The notes beneath the pieces are model-generated. The model saw only the letters and a program-made list of their open reading frames with translations. It searched no databases and was not told where the DNA came from. Shown here piece after piece: positions 1-5,865 of a DNA stretch of 11,601 nucleotides (position 1 is the stretch's first letter; each line of letters starts with the position of its first letter). The translations under genes were made by a program, and so were the position numbers. This DNA is from an uncultured Chitinophagaceae bacterium (GTDB lineage: Bacteria; Bacteroidota; Bacteroidia; Chitinophagales; Chitinophagaceae), in NCBI GenBank assembly GCA_903841915.1, contig CAIMKO010000343.1, positions 1-11,601 of the forward strand, written 5' to 3'.

Positions 1-99
1 ATCCTCACATAATATAACATCAACAGATTGCAGCACTTCAAGAGCCCGCAATGTGATATCTTTTAAATTACCGATGGGTGTGGGAACGAGATATAACAT
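1..99 (-). CDS. rsmI: 16S rRNA 2'-O-methyltransferase RsmI, N-terminal fragment (cut by window edge)
   Basis: Only the first 33 codons are inside the window. The reverse strand reads from an ATG at 99 and begins MLYLVPTPIGNLKDITLRAL. The VPTPIGNLxDITLRAL block is the N-terminal signature of RsmI, the SAM-dependent enzyme that 2'-O-methylates C1402 of 16S rRNA in the decoding centre (family knowledge). The frame runs open to position 1 with no stop, so the gene continues to the left. It is the last visible member of the minus-strand run pepP-pssA-purS-rsmI, 71 bases after purS. The gap holds an inverted repeat made of 8-base words. No Shine-Dalgarno sequence is visible, which is normal for Bacteroidota. 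Confidence 0.9.
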   Translation of the reverse strand, partial: MLYLVPTPIGNLKDITLRALEVLQSVDVILCED

Positions 100-119
100 A
101 ATTGAATGTGCAAATTATT

Positions 120-179
120 TGATGTGCGAATATGCAGATTAATCCATTTGCATATTCTCACATCTTCACATTAATTGAT
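120..179. repeat. 8-bp degenerate word tract and imperfect inverted repeat between purS and rsmI
   Basis: Consecutive octads TTGCATAT (148-155), TCTCACAT (156-163) and CTTCACAT (164-171) share the form xxxCAxAT in strict 8-base register and run into the purS stop codon. The arm 120-136 (TTGATGTGCGAATATGCA read from 119) pairs with 149-165 with two mismatches, and the 9-bp core GAATATGCA / TGCATATTC is perfect. The structure could fold in the purS-rsmI transcript. No T-run follows it, so it is not a standard terminator. Function unknown. Confidence 0.55.
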
Positions 180-419
180 CATTTCAATTTCATAGAATTC
201 CATTACTGCATTGGCCAGTAATTTTTTGGCAGTTTCATCAGCTATTTGTTTAGCTTCTGTTTCTGATGCTGCTTCAATTTGCAGGGTTACATGTTTACCA
301 ACACGAACATCCTCCACTGAATGGATACCCAAATTCTTTAATCCGCCCAATACTGCTTTTCCCTGCGGGTCTAACAATTCTTTTAATGGCATTACTTTTA
401 TCTGAACGTTGTATGTCAT
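171..419 (-). CDS. purS: Phosphoribosylformylglycinamidine synthase subunit PurS
   Basis: This 82-aa protein has the size and sequence character of PurS. It begins MTYNVQIKVMPLKELLDPQG, and the V-x-P-K-x-x-(L/I)-L-D-P-Q-G block followed by a GxxxVxDVRxGKxxxL segment is typical. PurS is a small dimeric subunit that bridges the glutaminase PurQ and the synthetase PurL in the FGAM synthase complex, the fourth step of de novo purine synthesis in the cytosol (family knowledge). The start is the ATG at 417-419, only 6 bases after the pssA stop, so the two are almost certainly co-transcribed. No purL or purQ is visible in the window, so the complex partners are encoded elsewhere. Confidence 0.93.
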   Translation of the reverse strand: MTYNVQIKVMPLKELLDPQGKAVLGGLKNLGIHSVEDVRVGKHVTLQIEAASETEAKQIADETAKKLLANAVMEFYEIEMIN

Positions 420-425
420 GATGTT

Positions 426-1184
426 TTATTGTTTAAAGATCAAAGATAAAATTACATAGGCTAAAAATGCAACCGGTACTGCCAACCATCCAAAAATAAT
501 AGCAGTTGCAATCGTGATCACTGCAATTATAATAAATGGCAAGAGTGATTTGAGATTAAGTGTTTTGAATTTCATTGCCATCATTGGCAATCTGCTGACC
601 ATCAAATAACTCACTACTAAGACCAAAGTATACCAGAACCATTTATTCTGCAAAAGATTTACGATCCATTCACTGTTAGAATACCAATACATCAAGGGGA
701 AAGATGCGATCAATAAACCCGCTGCAGGAATGGGAACACCTTTAAATCCGTATGATTGTTCTGTATCAATATTAAATCTTGCCAAACGATAAGCGCCTGC
801 GCAAGGAATAATAAATGCAGGTAATAAGTATAAAGTATTAATGTCTAATCCGTTTTGTTCGGATGCAAAAGATCGGCGTAGGAATTCAAAAACGATCATT
901 CCCGGTGCAACGCCAAAACTAACCACATCTGCCAGAGAATCTAACTGTTTGCCCATTTCTGAAGATGCTTTTAACAGCCTTGCAACAAATCCGTCAAAGA
1001 AATCAACAACAGCAGCAATGCCAATAAAAACACTTGCCCAATAGATCTTTTGGGGGATCTCAATGGTCTGTTGTCCATTTGCATCTACACTTATCATTAA
1101 TCCGGTTTGAACAATTAATACAATCGCCAAACAACCAAAAAATAAGTTTAAAAGTGTAAAGAGATTAGGAATTTGTTTTATCAT
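426..1184 (-). CDS. pssA: CDP-diacylglycerol--serine O-phosphatidyltransferase PssA
   Basis: The 252-aa integral membrane enzyme transfers phosphatidyl from CDP-diacylglycerol to serine, the committed step to phosphatidylserine and then phosphatidylethanolamine. Residues 61-86 carry the complete CDP-alcohol phosphotransferase motif: D61, D64-G65, A68-R69, G78, D82 and D86, with the standard spacing. FKGVPIPAAG (148-157) is a conserved second block of the bacterial PssA type. Hydrophobic segments are clear near 8-27, 48-62, 117-132, 155-168, 183-196 and 214-248. The chosen start is the ATG at 1182-1184. A TTG two codons upstream is also in frame, but it lies in a repeated TTTCAAAT word. The gene starts 31 bases after pepP and ends 6 bases before purS, which suggests one transcript. 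Confidence 0.93.
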   Translation of the reverse strand: MIKQIPNLFTLLNLFFGCLAIVLIVQTGLMISVDANGQQTIEIPQKIYWASVFIGIAAVVDFFDGFVARLLKASSEMGKQLDSLADVVSFGVAPGMIVFEFLRRSFASEQNGLDINTLYLLPAFIIPCAGAYRLARFNIDTEQSYGFKGVPIPAAGLLIASFPLMYWYSNSEWIVNLLQNKWFWYTLVLVVSYLMVSRLPMMAMKFKTLNLKSLLPFIIIAVITIATAIIFGWLAVPVAFLAYVILSLIFKQ

Positions 1185-1216
1185 TTTCAAATTTTCAAAT
1201 TAACTAATTTCCAATT
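1185..1216. repeat. 8-bp word tract filling the pepP-pssA gap
   Basis: The gap between the pssA start codon (1182-1184) and the pepP stop codon (1216-1218) consists of four octads on the plus strand: TTTCAAAT, TTTCAAAT, TAACTAAT and TTCCAATT. The first two are identical and the others degenerate. The tract therefore occupies the place where a ribosome-binding site for pssA would sit. On the coding strand it is A/T-rich, AATTTGAAAATTTGAAA before the ATG, with no Shine-Dalgarno sequence. Confidence 0.55.
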
Positions 1217-2508
1217 TATTTCTGCTTCATCAATGCTTCGATCTCTTCAACAGTAATTGGAATATTCTTCATCAGATCAACATTACCGGTCTTTGTTATC
1301 CAAACATTATTTTCAATTCGCACACCCATTTGTTCCTGTTCGATATAAATGCCCGGCTCAACGGTTAACAGCATCCCAGGTTTAAGCGGACCAGTTTTAG
1401 TTCCCAGATCATGTACATCAATTCCTAAATGATGCGAAATACCATGATATAAATATTTTCTATATGCCCTGTTCTCTTTGTCTTCATTCTTTACTTCAGC
1501 CTTTCTCAACAATCCGATCTTCAGGAATTGTTGGGTAGCTTCTTCTCCCACCATATCAGTATAATCAACCAGATTAACACCCGGCTTCAATAAACTCTTG
1601 GCATAATTATGTAAATGCAGACAAGCATTATACACTGTTTTTTGACGGCGGGTGAATTTACCGCTAACCGGAACTGTTCTTGTCAGATCAGCACAATAGC
1701 CGCCGTACTCTGCGCCAAAATCCATCAGCAATAATTCACCTGCTTTGCATTCGGCATTATTACTTACATAATGCAGGGTCCTTGCCCTATCGCCACTTGC
1801 TATGATGCTGCCATAAGCTTCGCCGGTTGCACGCTGACTTAAAAAACTATGAAATATTTCTGCTTCGATCTCATATTCAAAAACACCGGGCTTAATGAAT
1901 TGCAATAACCTTCTAAAAGTCTTTTCAGTAATATCAATTGCCTGTTGCAATACTTCCACCTCTTCCTTTGTCTTAACCCCACGCAATTCTTTCATGATCT
2001 TTGCAGCCCGCTTAAAATCATGCAAAGGATAAGCCGCTTTCATTTCATCTACAAAACGATATTCCCGATTTCTGATATGCGAGGATTTCCGGTCATTCTC
2101 GTTCGTATCTAAATAAATGCTGTCGGCCAGATGAACCCATGTTTGTAATAATGCATCAATATTATCCAACCAGACAATAGTTCCTATACCTGAAATGTTT
2201 TGTGCTTCATTAGAACGCAATCTTTTTCCATCCCATTTTTCCTTCAATGCATTGGGGCGAACCAATACCAACACTTCCCTGTATTTAGGATCAGGATTAT
2301 CAGGAAATAAGATCAGCATGCTGTCTTCCTGCTCTATTCCCGTAAGCCAAAACAGATCAGTATTCTGTTTAAACTTATGGATCGCATCCCCATTCATCGG
2401 CCACTCATCATTACTCACAAAAACAGCAACGCTGTTAGGCTGCATTTCTTTGATGAATCTTTTCCTGTTATTGATAAATATGGCAGGGTTTAAAGGAAGA
2501 TATTTCAT
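1216..2508 (-). CDS. pepP: Xaa-Pro aminopeptidase (aminopeptidase P)
   Basis: The 430-aa cytosolic metallopeptidase of family M24B releases N-terminal residues that precede proline. Residues about 5-150 form the aminopeptidase P N-terminal domain, with MQPNSVAVF and FKQNTDLFWLTGIEQ. Residues about 180-425 form the pita-bread catalytic domain. All five expected di-metal ligands are present: D263 (MDFGAEY), D274 (ADLTR), H359 (HGISHHLG), E384 (VEPGIY) and E399 (VRIENN). The helper histidines H355 and H366 (VHDLG) are also there. The start chosen is the ATG at 2506-2508, where homology-like sequence begins (MKYLPLNPAIFINNRKRFI). The frame stays open upstream to 2676, but that part is unlike the family and crosses operator-like dyads. 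It leads the minus-strand gene run. Confidence 0.95.
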   Translation of the reverse strand: MKYLPLNPAIFINNRKRFIKEMQPNSVAVFVSNDEWPMNGDAIHKFKQNTDLFWLTGIEQEDSMLILFPDNPDPKYREVLVLVRPNALKEKWDGKRLRSNEAQNISGIGTIVWLDNIDALLQTWVHLADSIYLDTNENDRKSSHIRNREYRFVDEMKAAYPLHDFKRAAKIMKELRGVKTKEEVEVLQQAIDITEKTFRRLLQFIKPGVFEYEIEAEIFHSFLSQRATGEAYGSIIASGDRARTLHYVSNNAECKAGELLLMDFGAEYGGYCADLTRTVPVSGKFTRRQKTVYNACLHLHNYAKSLLKPGVNLVDYTDMVGEEATQQFLKIGLLRKAEVKNEDKENRAYRKYLYHGISHHLGIDVHDLGTKTGPLKPGMLLTVEPGIYIEQEQMGVRIENNVWITKTGNVDLMKNIPITVEEIEALMKQK

Positions 2509-2552
2509 AACCAAAATTTGATGGACTGCAAGATAAAGTTTTAAATGTTTGG

Positions 2553-2574
2553 GTTGATACTTTATGGTATCAAC
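2553..2574. promoter_or_regulatory. Dyad GTTGATAC-N6-GTATCAAC in the divergent spacer
   Basis: Perfect 8-bp arms (2553-2560 and 2567-2574) flank a 6-base spacer (TTTATG). The dyad lies 45 bases upstream of the pepP start and 118 bases upstream of the divergent coiled-coil gene. It could be a binding site for a dimeric regulator or a hairpin in the pepP leader. No T-run follows on either strand. The operator role is inferred from symmetry and place only. Confidence 0.4.
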
Positions 2575-2620
2575 TGCAATTTTGTTATTAAATCTAGAAA
2601 TATTTTGGGCAAATACAAGT

Positions 2621-2661
2621 TTATACGAAAAACATCGTATAATTGTACGAAGATTATCGTA
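2621..2661. promoter_or_regulatory. Paired operator-like dyads TACGA-N6-TCGTA
   Basis: Two copies of TACGA-N6-TCGTA occur at 2624-2639 and 2646-2661. Their centres are exactly 22 bases apart, about two helical turns, so they lie on one face of the DNA. The first has perfect 8-bp arms (TTATACGA / TCGTATAA, 2621-2642). They end 30 bases before the ATG of the coiled-coil gene at 2692, where a regulator would overlap or flank the promoter. The regulator is not identifiable from the window. The CGTA words could alternatively belong to an ECF-type -10 element, but I saw no -35 at a suitable spacing. Confidence 0.5.
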
Positions 2662-2691
2662 ATAGTATTCTATCACCTAAAAAAACAAATT

Positions 2692-3471
2692 ATGAACAAT
2701 GTATTCAAACCTGCTAAAACCATTATGGCTATTGGCTTTATTGCTTGCTGCCTTCCCCTTATTTCCTGGCAAGGAGCGGACAGCAACCCAACAAAAATTA
2801 AACAAGCCAGACATATCAACGGAGATACAACCAAACCCCGAAAATCTGCTGATCATAATGATGAATTTAGAGTAGAAAATCTCGACAGATCTATGCAGAA
2901 CTTAGACCTGCAACTGCAAAAACTGGATCTTGAATTGCAGAAGATGGATTTCTCTAAAATTGAGAAGCAAGTGAATGAAGCGATCTCAAAAATTGATTTC
3001 ACAAAGATTAAATTAGACGCAGAAAATGCAATGAAAAATGTAGACTGGACCAAAATAAAAACGGAAGTAGATAAAGCCATGAAAGAAGCGGAACTAAGCA
3101 TGAAAGAGATCAATTCCGAAAAGTTCAAAAAGGAAATGGAAGAAATGACCGAAAAGCTGAAGAAAGAAAATTTTAAAGTGCAGTTGGATGCAGAAAAAAT
3201 ACATCAGGAAGTAGAAAAAGGAATGGCCAAAGCAAAAGAAGGAATTGAAAAAGCAAAAGCTGAAATAAAGAACATGCAGGATTTTACAGATGCTTTGGAA
3301 AAAGATGGCCTGATCCATAAAAAGAGTGGTTATAAAATAAAGCTGCAGGATGGGGATTTGTTTATCAACGGAAACAAACAACCCAAAGAAACCTATGAAA
3401 AATATAAACAGTATTACAGAAAGGATAAGTTCTCTCTGAACAGTGACGGTGATAGTATTTCCTCTTTGTAA
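2692..3471 (+). CDS. Exported coiled-coil repeat protein, function unknown
   Basis: I do not know a named function for this 259-aa protein. Residues 1-27 look like a signal peptide or N-terminal anchor: basic MNNVFKPAK, then a hydrophobic core ending LPLISWQ. Residues about 61-200 are highly charged and predicted by eye to be coiled coil. Within it are three tandem 16-residue repeats, MDFSKIEKQVNEAISK (85-100), IDFTKIKLDAENAMKN (101-116) and VDWTKIKTEVDKAMKE (117-132), followed by degenerate copies. Residues about 200-245 form a compact tail (DALEKDGL, YKIKLQDGDLFINGNKQ, YEKYKQYY). From memory, similar proteins with this tail occur in Chitinophagaceae, sometimes beside sigma/anti-sigma genes; none is here. 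The ATG at 2692 is preferred over upstream in-frame codons because the signal peptide begins there. Two operator-like dyads precede it and a terminator follows. Confidence 0.8.
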   Translation: MNNVFKPAKTIMAIGFIACCLPLISWQGADSNPTKIKQARHINGDTTKPRKSADHNDEFRVENLDRSMQNLDLQLQKLDLELQKMDFSKIEKQVNEAISKIDFTKIKLDAENAMKNVDWTKIKTEVDKAMKEAELSMKEINSEKFKKEMEEMTEKLKKENFKVQLDAEKIHQEVEKGMAKAKEGIEKAKAEIKNMQDFTDALEKDGLIHKKSGYKIKLQDGDLFINGNKQPKETYEKYKQYYRKDKFSLNSDGDSISSL

Positions 3472-3490
3472 TTATCAATCCCCCCAATAA

Positions 3491-3520
3491 AAAATCCTCT
3501 TTTCGAAAGAGGATTTTTTT
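3491..3520 (+). terminator. Rho-independent terminator after the coiled-coil gene
   Basis: The 12-bp stem AAAATCCTCTTT (3491-3502) / AAAGAGGATTTT (3506-3517) with a 3-base loop runs into a T-run through 3520. It lies 20 bases after the stop at 3471. The A-run on the other side may make it work for the opposing cdd transcript too, though weakly. Confidence 0.85.
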
Positions 3521-3528
3521 ATTATGGC

Positions 3529-3552
3529 GCAGGAGGTGTTTTCACCAACTGC
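3529..3552. repeat. REP-like hairpin sharing its head with the RAYT-flanking repeats
   Basis: The structure is GCAG / GA / GGTG-TTTT-CACC / AA / CTGC: two 4-bp stems separated by a GA:AA internal loop, with a TTTT apical loop. The 15 bases GGTGTTTTCACCAAC (3535-3549) are identical to the head of the inverted repeat around the RAYT gene (7456-7470), while the basal stem differs. It sits between convergent genes, where REP elements usually lie. The 15-base match is seen directly; membership of the same REP family is inferred. Confidence 0.5.
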
Positions 3553-3574
3553 ATTTGATTCTTTTGTCTATTGA

Positions 3575-4063
3575 TCATTTTCTCAGGTCATCACCTGTAA
3601 AACTCAGTGGTAATAATAAACTCGACTTTTCTATCACATATACTTTTCCTTCGCTGCCTCCCAGAATTAATTTAATAGGACGGTTATATCTTTTTTCATG
3701 TTCGAGTAAAGCCTGCCTGCACATACCACAGGGAGAAACAGGTTCAGTACTTTGTCCGTTCTGATTGTGATAACTAATGGCCATTGTATCAATATTGGAA
3801 TCAGGAAATAAAGCTGCAGTGGATGACAGCAATGAACGCTCTGCACAAATACTTACCGGGAAACTTGCATTCTCCAGATTGGTTCCTTTTACAATTTCGC
3901 CATTACTTAATCTTGCAACAGCTCCTACATGAAATTGTGAATAGGGCGCATACGCTATCTTGGTTATTTCTCTTGCCTGCTGCAATAAAAAACCATCTTC
4001 TTTTGAAAGATCATTGATCGAATCATATACCTCAAATGCAAAACTGTATTGTTCTTTTTTCAT
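3575..4063 (-). CDS. cdd: Cytidine deaminase
   Basis: The 162-aa zinc enzyme deaminates cytidine and deoxycytidine to uridine and deoxyuridine in pyrimidine salvage. The catalytic site is complete: C73-A-E75 and P111-C112-G-M-C115, the Cys-Cys-Cys zinc set of the small homotetrameric type with E75 as proton shuttle. FHVGA (44-48) and GTNLENASFP (60-69) are the expected substrate-side blocks. The chosen start is the ATG at 4061-4063 (MKKEQYSFAFEVY). In-frame ATGs at 4087 and 4090 would add 8-9 basic residues, but they lie inside a long palindrome. Its 3' end faces the coiled-coil gene. Upstream is lepB on the same strand, separated by the lepB terminator, so cdd probably has its own promoter. 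Confidence 0.93.
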   Translation of the reverse strand: MKKEQYSFAFEVYDSINDLSKEDGFLLQQAREITKIAYAPYSQFHVGAVARLSNGEIVKGTNLENASFPVSICAERSLLSSTAALFPDSNIDTMAISYHNQNGQSTEPVSPCGMCRQALLEHEKRYNRPIKLILGGSEGKVYVIEKSSLLLPLSFTGDDLRK

Positions 4064-4080
4064 ACGCTTATTTTTAAATC

Positions 4081-4129
4081 TTTTCATCATTTGTCAGGCA
4101 TCTTTGAGATGGCTGACACATGATGAAAA
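4081..4129. repeat. 49-base imperfect palindrome upstream of cdd
   Basis: Arms of 23 bases (4081-4103 and 4107-4129) pair with only two mismatches around the 3-base loop TTG; the core is TGTCAGGCATCT / AGATGGCTGACA. It occupies most of the cdd leader and shares its outer A/T edge with the T-run of the lepB terminator. It could be a REP/MITE-like insertion, an operator or a leader hairpin. The TGTCAG...CTGACA core resembles short palindromes I have seen repeated in Bacteroidota genomes, but I cannot confirm this here. Confidence 0.6.
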
Positions 4130-4158
4130 AAAGTCCTCACAACTTTTGCTGTGAGGAC
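4126..4158 (-). terminator. Rho-independent terminator of lepB
   Basis: On the minus strand the stem GTCCTCACA / TGTGAGGAC (4150-4158 and 4133-4141) with an 8-base loop is followed by seven Ts (4132-4126). It starts 26 bases after the lepB stop. The geometry is textbook, and it separates lepB from cdd. Confidence 0.88.
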
Positions 4159-4184
4159 CCCATCCTTTCGGAACTTAAAGATAA

Positions 4185-5690
4185 TTACTTTATGTTATTA
4201 AACAATCGCTTCCAGCGTGGACCATTATTCCAGCTAAACCATATCAGCGATGCTTTTCCAACAATATGTGTTTCAGGAACAAAGCCCCAGAAACGACTAT
4301 CCTGGCTCCTATGCCTGTTATCACCCATCATCCAGTAATAATTCAATTTGGTTGTATAGGTGGTTGTTTCTTTACCATTGATGATAAACTTTCCGTTTTG
4401 TTCTTCTAATTTATTGTCTTCATACACTGTGATCAATCTTCTGTAAATAGGAATTGTTTTCGCATTCAGTTCCAGCACATCACCTTTCTTCGGGATCCTT
4501 AACGGGCCGAAATTATCAGTGCTCCAAGGATAGTTGCTGTCATCATAAGGGAAAGTATAACCTCTTGTACTATCGATATATCTGGATACTGATTTTACAT
4601 TCGGTTGCTTTTTCATTTTCTCCGTTTCTTCAGCGGTCATATTCACAACATAGGTTCCTGCTTTCACTGTTGTTTTTATTTGGCCTTTCGTATCATCCAG
4701 ATCAATGTTCAGTTCATTCTTTAAAAAATCTTCATTGAATGTATTGCCGTTTGTTTCAACCACATATTCTGTTTGAGAACCGGGTGCAACAAATGCAGGT
4801 TGCCCATTAATGAATAAATAACTGTTCTTTACTTCGACCACATCTCCGGAAACACCTGTACAACGTTTGATATAATTATCTGTTTTATCATAAGGATGCA
4901 CAATGATCTCATGTTCAGCAAATAATTTTTCACGGTTACCATTATAGGTCAGTCTCAACACATCATAATAAGGAGTGGCGCTTAAATAACCTTCTTCATT
5001 AATGATGGTATCGCCGGTAGGAAAATTAAAGACAACAACATCATTCCTTTTAACATCAGTAAACCCTGTAATTCTTTTATAAGGAAGCTGTACTTCTTTG
5101 ATATATGATGGAGTGAATTTCGTAAATGGCATGGTATTATGAACAAAAGGAAACGATAATGGTGTTCCCGGTATCCTTGCACCATAACTCATTTTGCTTA
5201 CAAATAAAAAGTCATTCACCAATAAGGTCTTCTCCATACTTTCAGTAGGAATAACATAAGCTTCAAAAACAAAGGTCCTGATCAGTGTTGCTGCCACTAC
5301 CGCAAACACTGCTGCATCGATCCATTCGCGAGACGCAGATTTTCTATACTTACTCACCACTTCTTCTCCATGCCATTTTTCATTGGCGGAAAAACCGAGA
5401 TATGGGAAATAAAAGAAGGGTACCAAAACAGTCAAGGTATGATGCACCAGGCCAAAACGTTTGAAATGCATCACGAATATGATCGTGATCCAGATCGTAA
5501 TGAATTGTCCGGCTATCGGTATCAGTTGCAACCAGAACCATACTTTGCTGATATTGCATTTTTCAACGATCAGCCAGGTATTGTATAATGGGATCAACGC
5601 TTTCCAGGGTTCTATCCCTGCTTTCTTGAACATGCCGTACAAACCCACATGCCAGCCAATGATTCCGATAATAAATAGAAATAAGCCCAT
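4185..5690 (-). CDS. lepB: Signal peptidase I with N-terminal membrane extension
   Basis: The 501-aa membrane serine protease removes signal peptides from exported proteins. The catalytic serine is S151 in PTESMEKTL and the general-base lysine is K275 in YIKRCTGVSGD. Box E follows as MGDNRHRSQDSRFWGFVP (455-472). The first ~105 residues carry several membrane segments (MGLFLFIIGIIGW; VWFWLQLIPIAGQFITIWITII; a third near 86-100), an extension resembling the DUF5684-type region common on Bacteroidota LepB. One more segment (about 124-140) precedes the catalytic serine. The protein is much longer than E. coli LepB (324 aa), partly because about 150 residues lie between the lysine box and box E. 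A -7-like box lies 19 bases upstream, and a strong terminator follows. Confidence 0.95.
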   Translation of the reverse strand: MGLFLFIIGIIGWHVGLYGMFKKAGIEPWKALIPLYNTWLIVEKCNISKVWFWLQLIPIAGQFITIWITIIFVMHFKRFGLVHHTLTVLVPFFYFPYLGFSANEKWHGEEVVSKYRKSASREWIDAAVFAVVAATLIRTFVFEAYVIPTESMEKTLLVNDFLFVSKMSYGARIPGTPLSFPFVHNTMPFTKFTPSYIKEVQLPYKRITGFTDVKRNDVVVFNFPTGDTIINEEGYLSATPYYDVLRLTYNGNREKLFAEHEIIVHPYDKTDNYIKRCTGVSGDVVEVKNSYLFINGQPAFVAPGSQTEYVVETNGNTFNEDFLKNELNIDLDDTKGQIKTTVKAGTYVVNMTAEETEKMKKQPNVKSVSRYIDSTRGYTFPYDDSNYPWSTDNFGPLRIPKKGDVLELNAKTIPIYRRLITVYEDNKLEEQNGKFIINGKETTTYTTKLNYYWMMGDNRHRSQDSRFWGFVPETHIVGKASLIWFSWNNGPRWKRLFNNIK

Positions 5691-5709
5691 AGTTATTTTT
5701 TAAGAATGA

Positions 5710-5717
5710 CAAATGTA
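5710..5717 (-). promoter_or_regulatory. Candidate Bacteroidota -7 box for lepB (TACATTTG)
   Basis: The minus strand reads TACATTTG, an exact match to the TAnnTTTG -7 consensus of the Bacteroidota primary sigma factor. It ends 19 bases before the lepB ATG, giving a short leader. No clear TTTG -33 element lies at the usual distance, so this rests on the -7 box alone. Confidence 0.4.
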
Positions 5718-5729
5718 AGGATGTGTTGT

Positions 5730-5757
5730 AAGTTATAAGTAATAAGTTTTAAGCCGG
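5730..5757. repeat. 7-bp word tract upstream of lepB
   Basis: Four consecutive heptads begin with AAG: AAGTTAT, AAGTAAT, AAGTTTT, AAGCCGG. The register is strict and the last four bases vary. It lies 12 bases upstream of the candidate lepB promoter box. Function unknown. Confidence 0.45.
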
Positions 5758-5830
5758 GAATACTCAATGATTAGTTGCAGACGGTTTGGAAAGATTACAG
5801 CATGTTTGTTAAAGAAAGTTTAAAGAAGAA

Positions 5831-5865
5831 GACCTTGGACTATCGACTCCCAACTCCCGACTTAC
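5831..5865. repeat. 7-bp word tract running into the response-regulator stop codon
   Basis: Five consecutive heptads follow the form RACnnnn: GACCTTG, GACTATC, GACTCCC, AACTCCC, GACTTAC. The last overlaps the stop codon (5862-5864) of the response-regulator gene. It is too degenerate to be a recent tandem duplication. Function unknown. Confidence 0.5.

Noticed and set aside
2509..2676. N-terminal extension of the pepP frame
   Set aside because: It adds 56 residues unlike aminopeptidase P and crosses operator-like dyads; the family-like sequence begins at the ATG at 2508.
2545..2691. N-terminal extension of the coiled-coil gene
   Set aside because: It would place a 49-residue segment ahead of a clear signal peptide and translate through the dyads.
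4454..4738. Plus-strand open frame opposite lepB
   Set aside because: A shadow frame of a clearly identified gene, with no family resemblance or initiation context.
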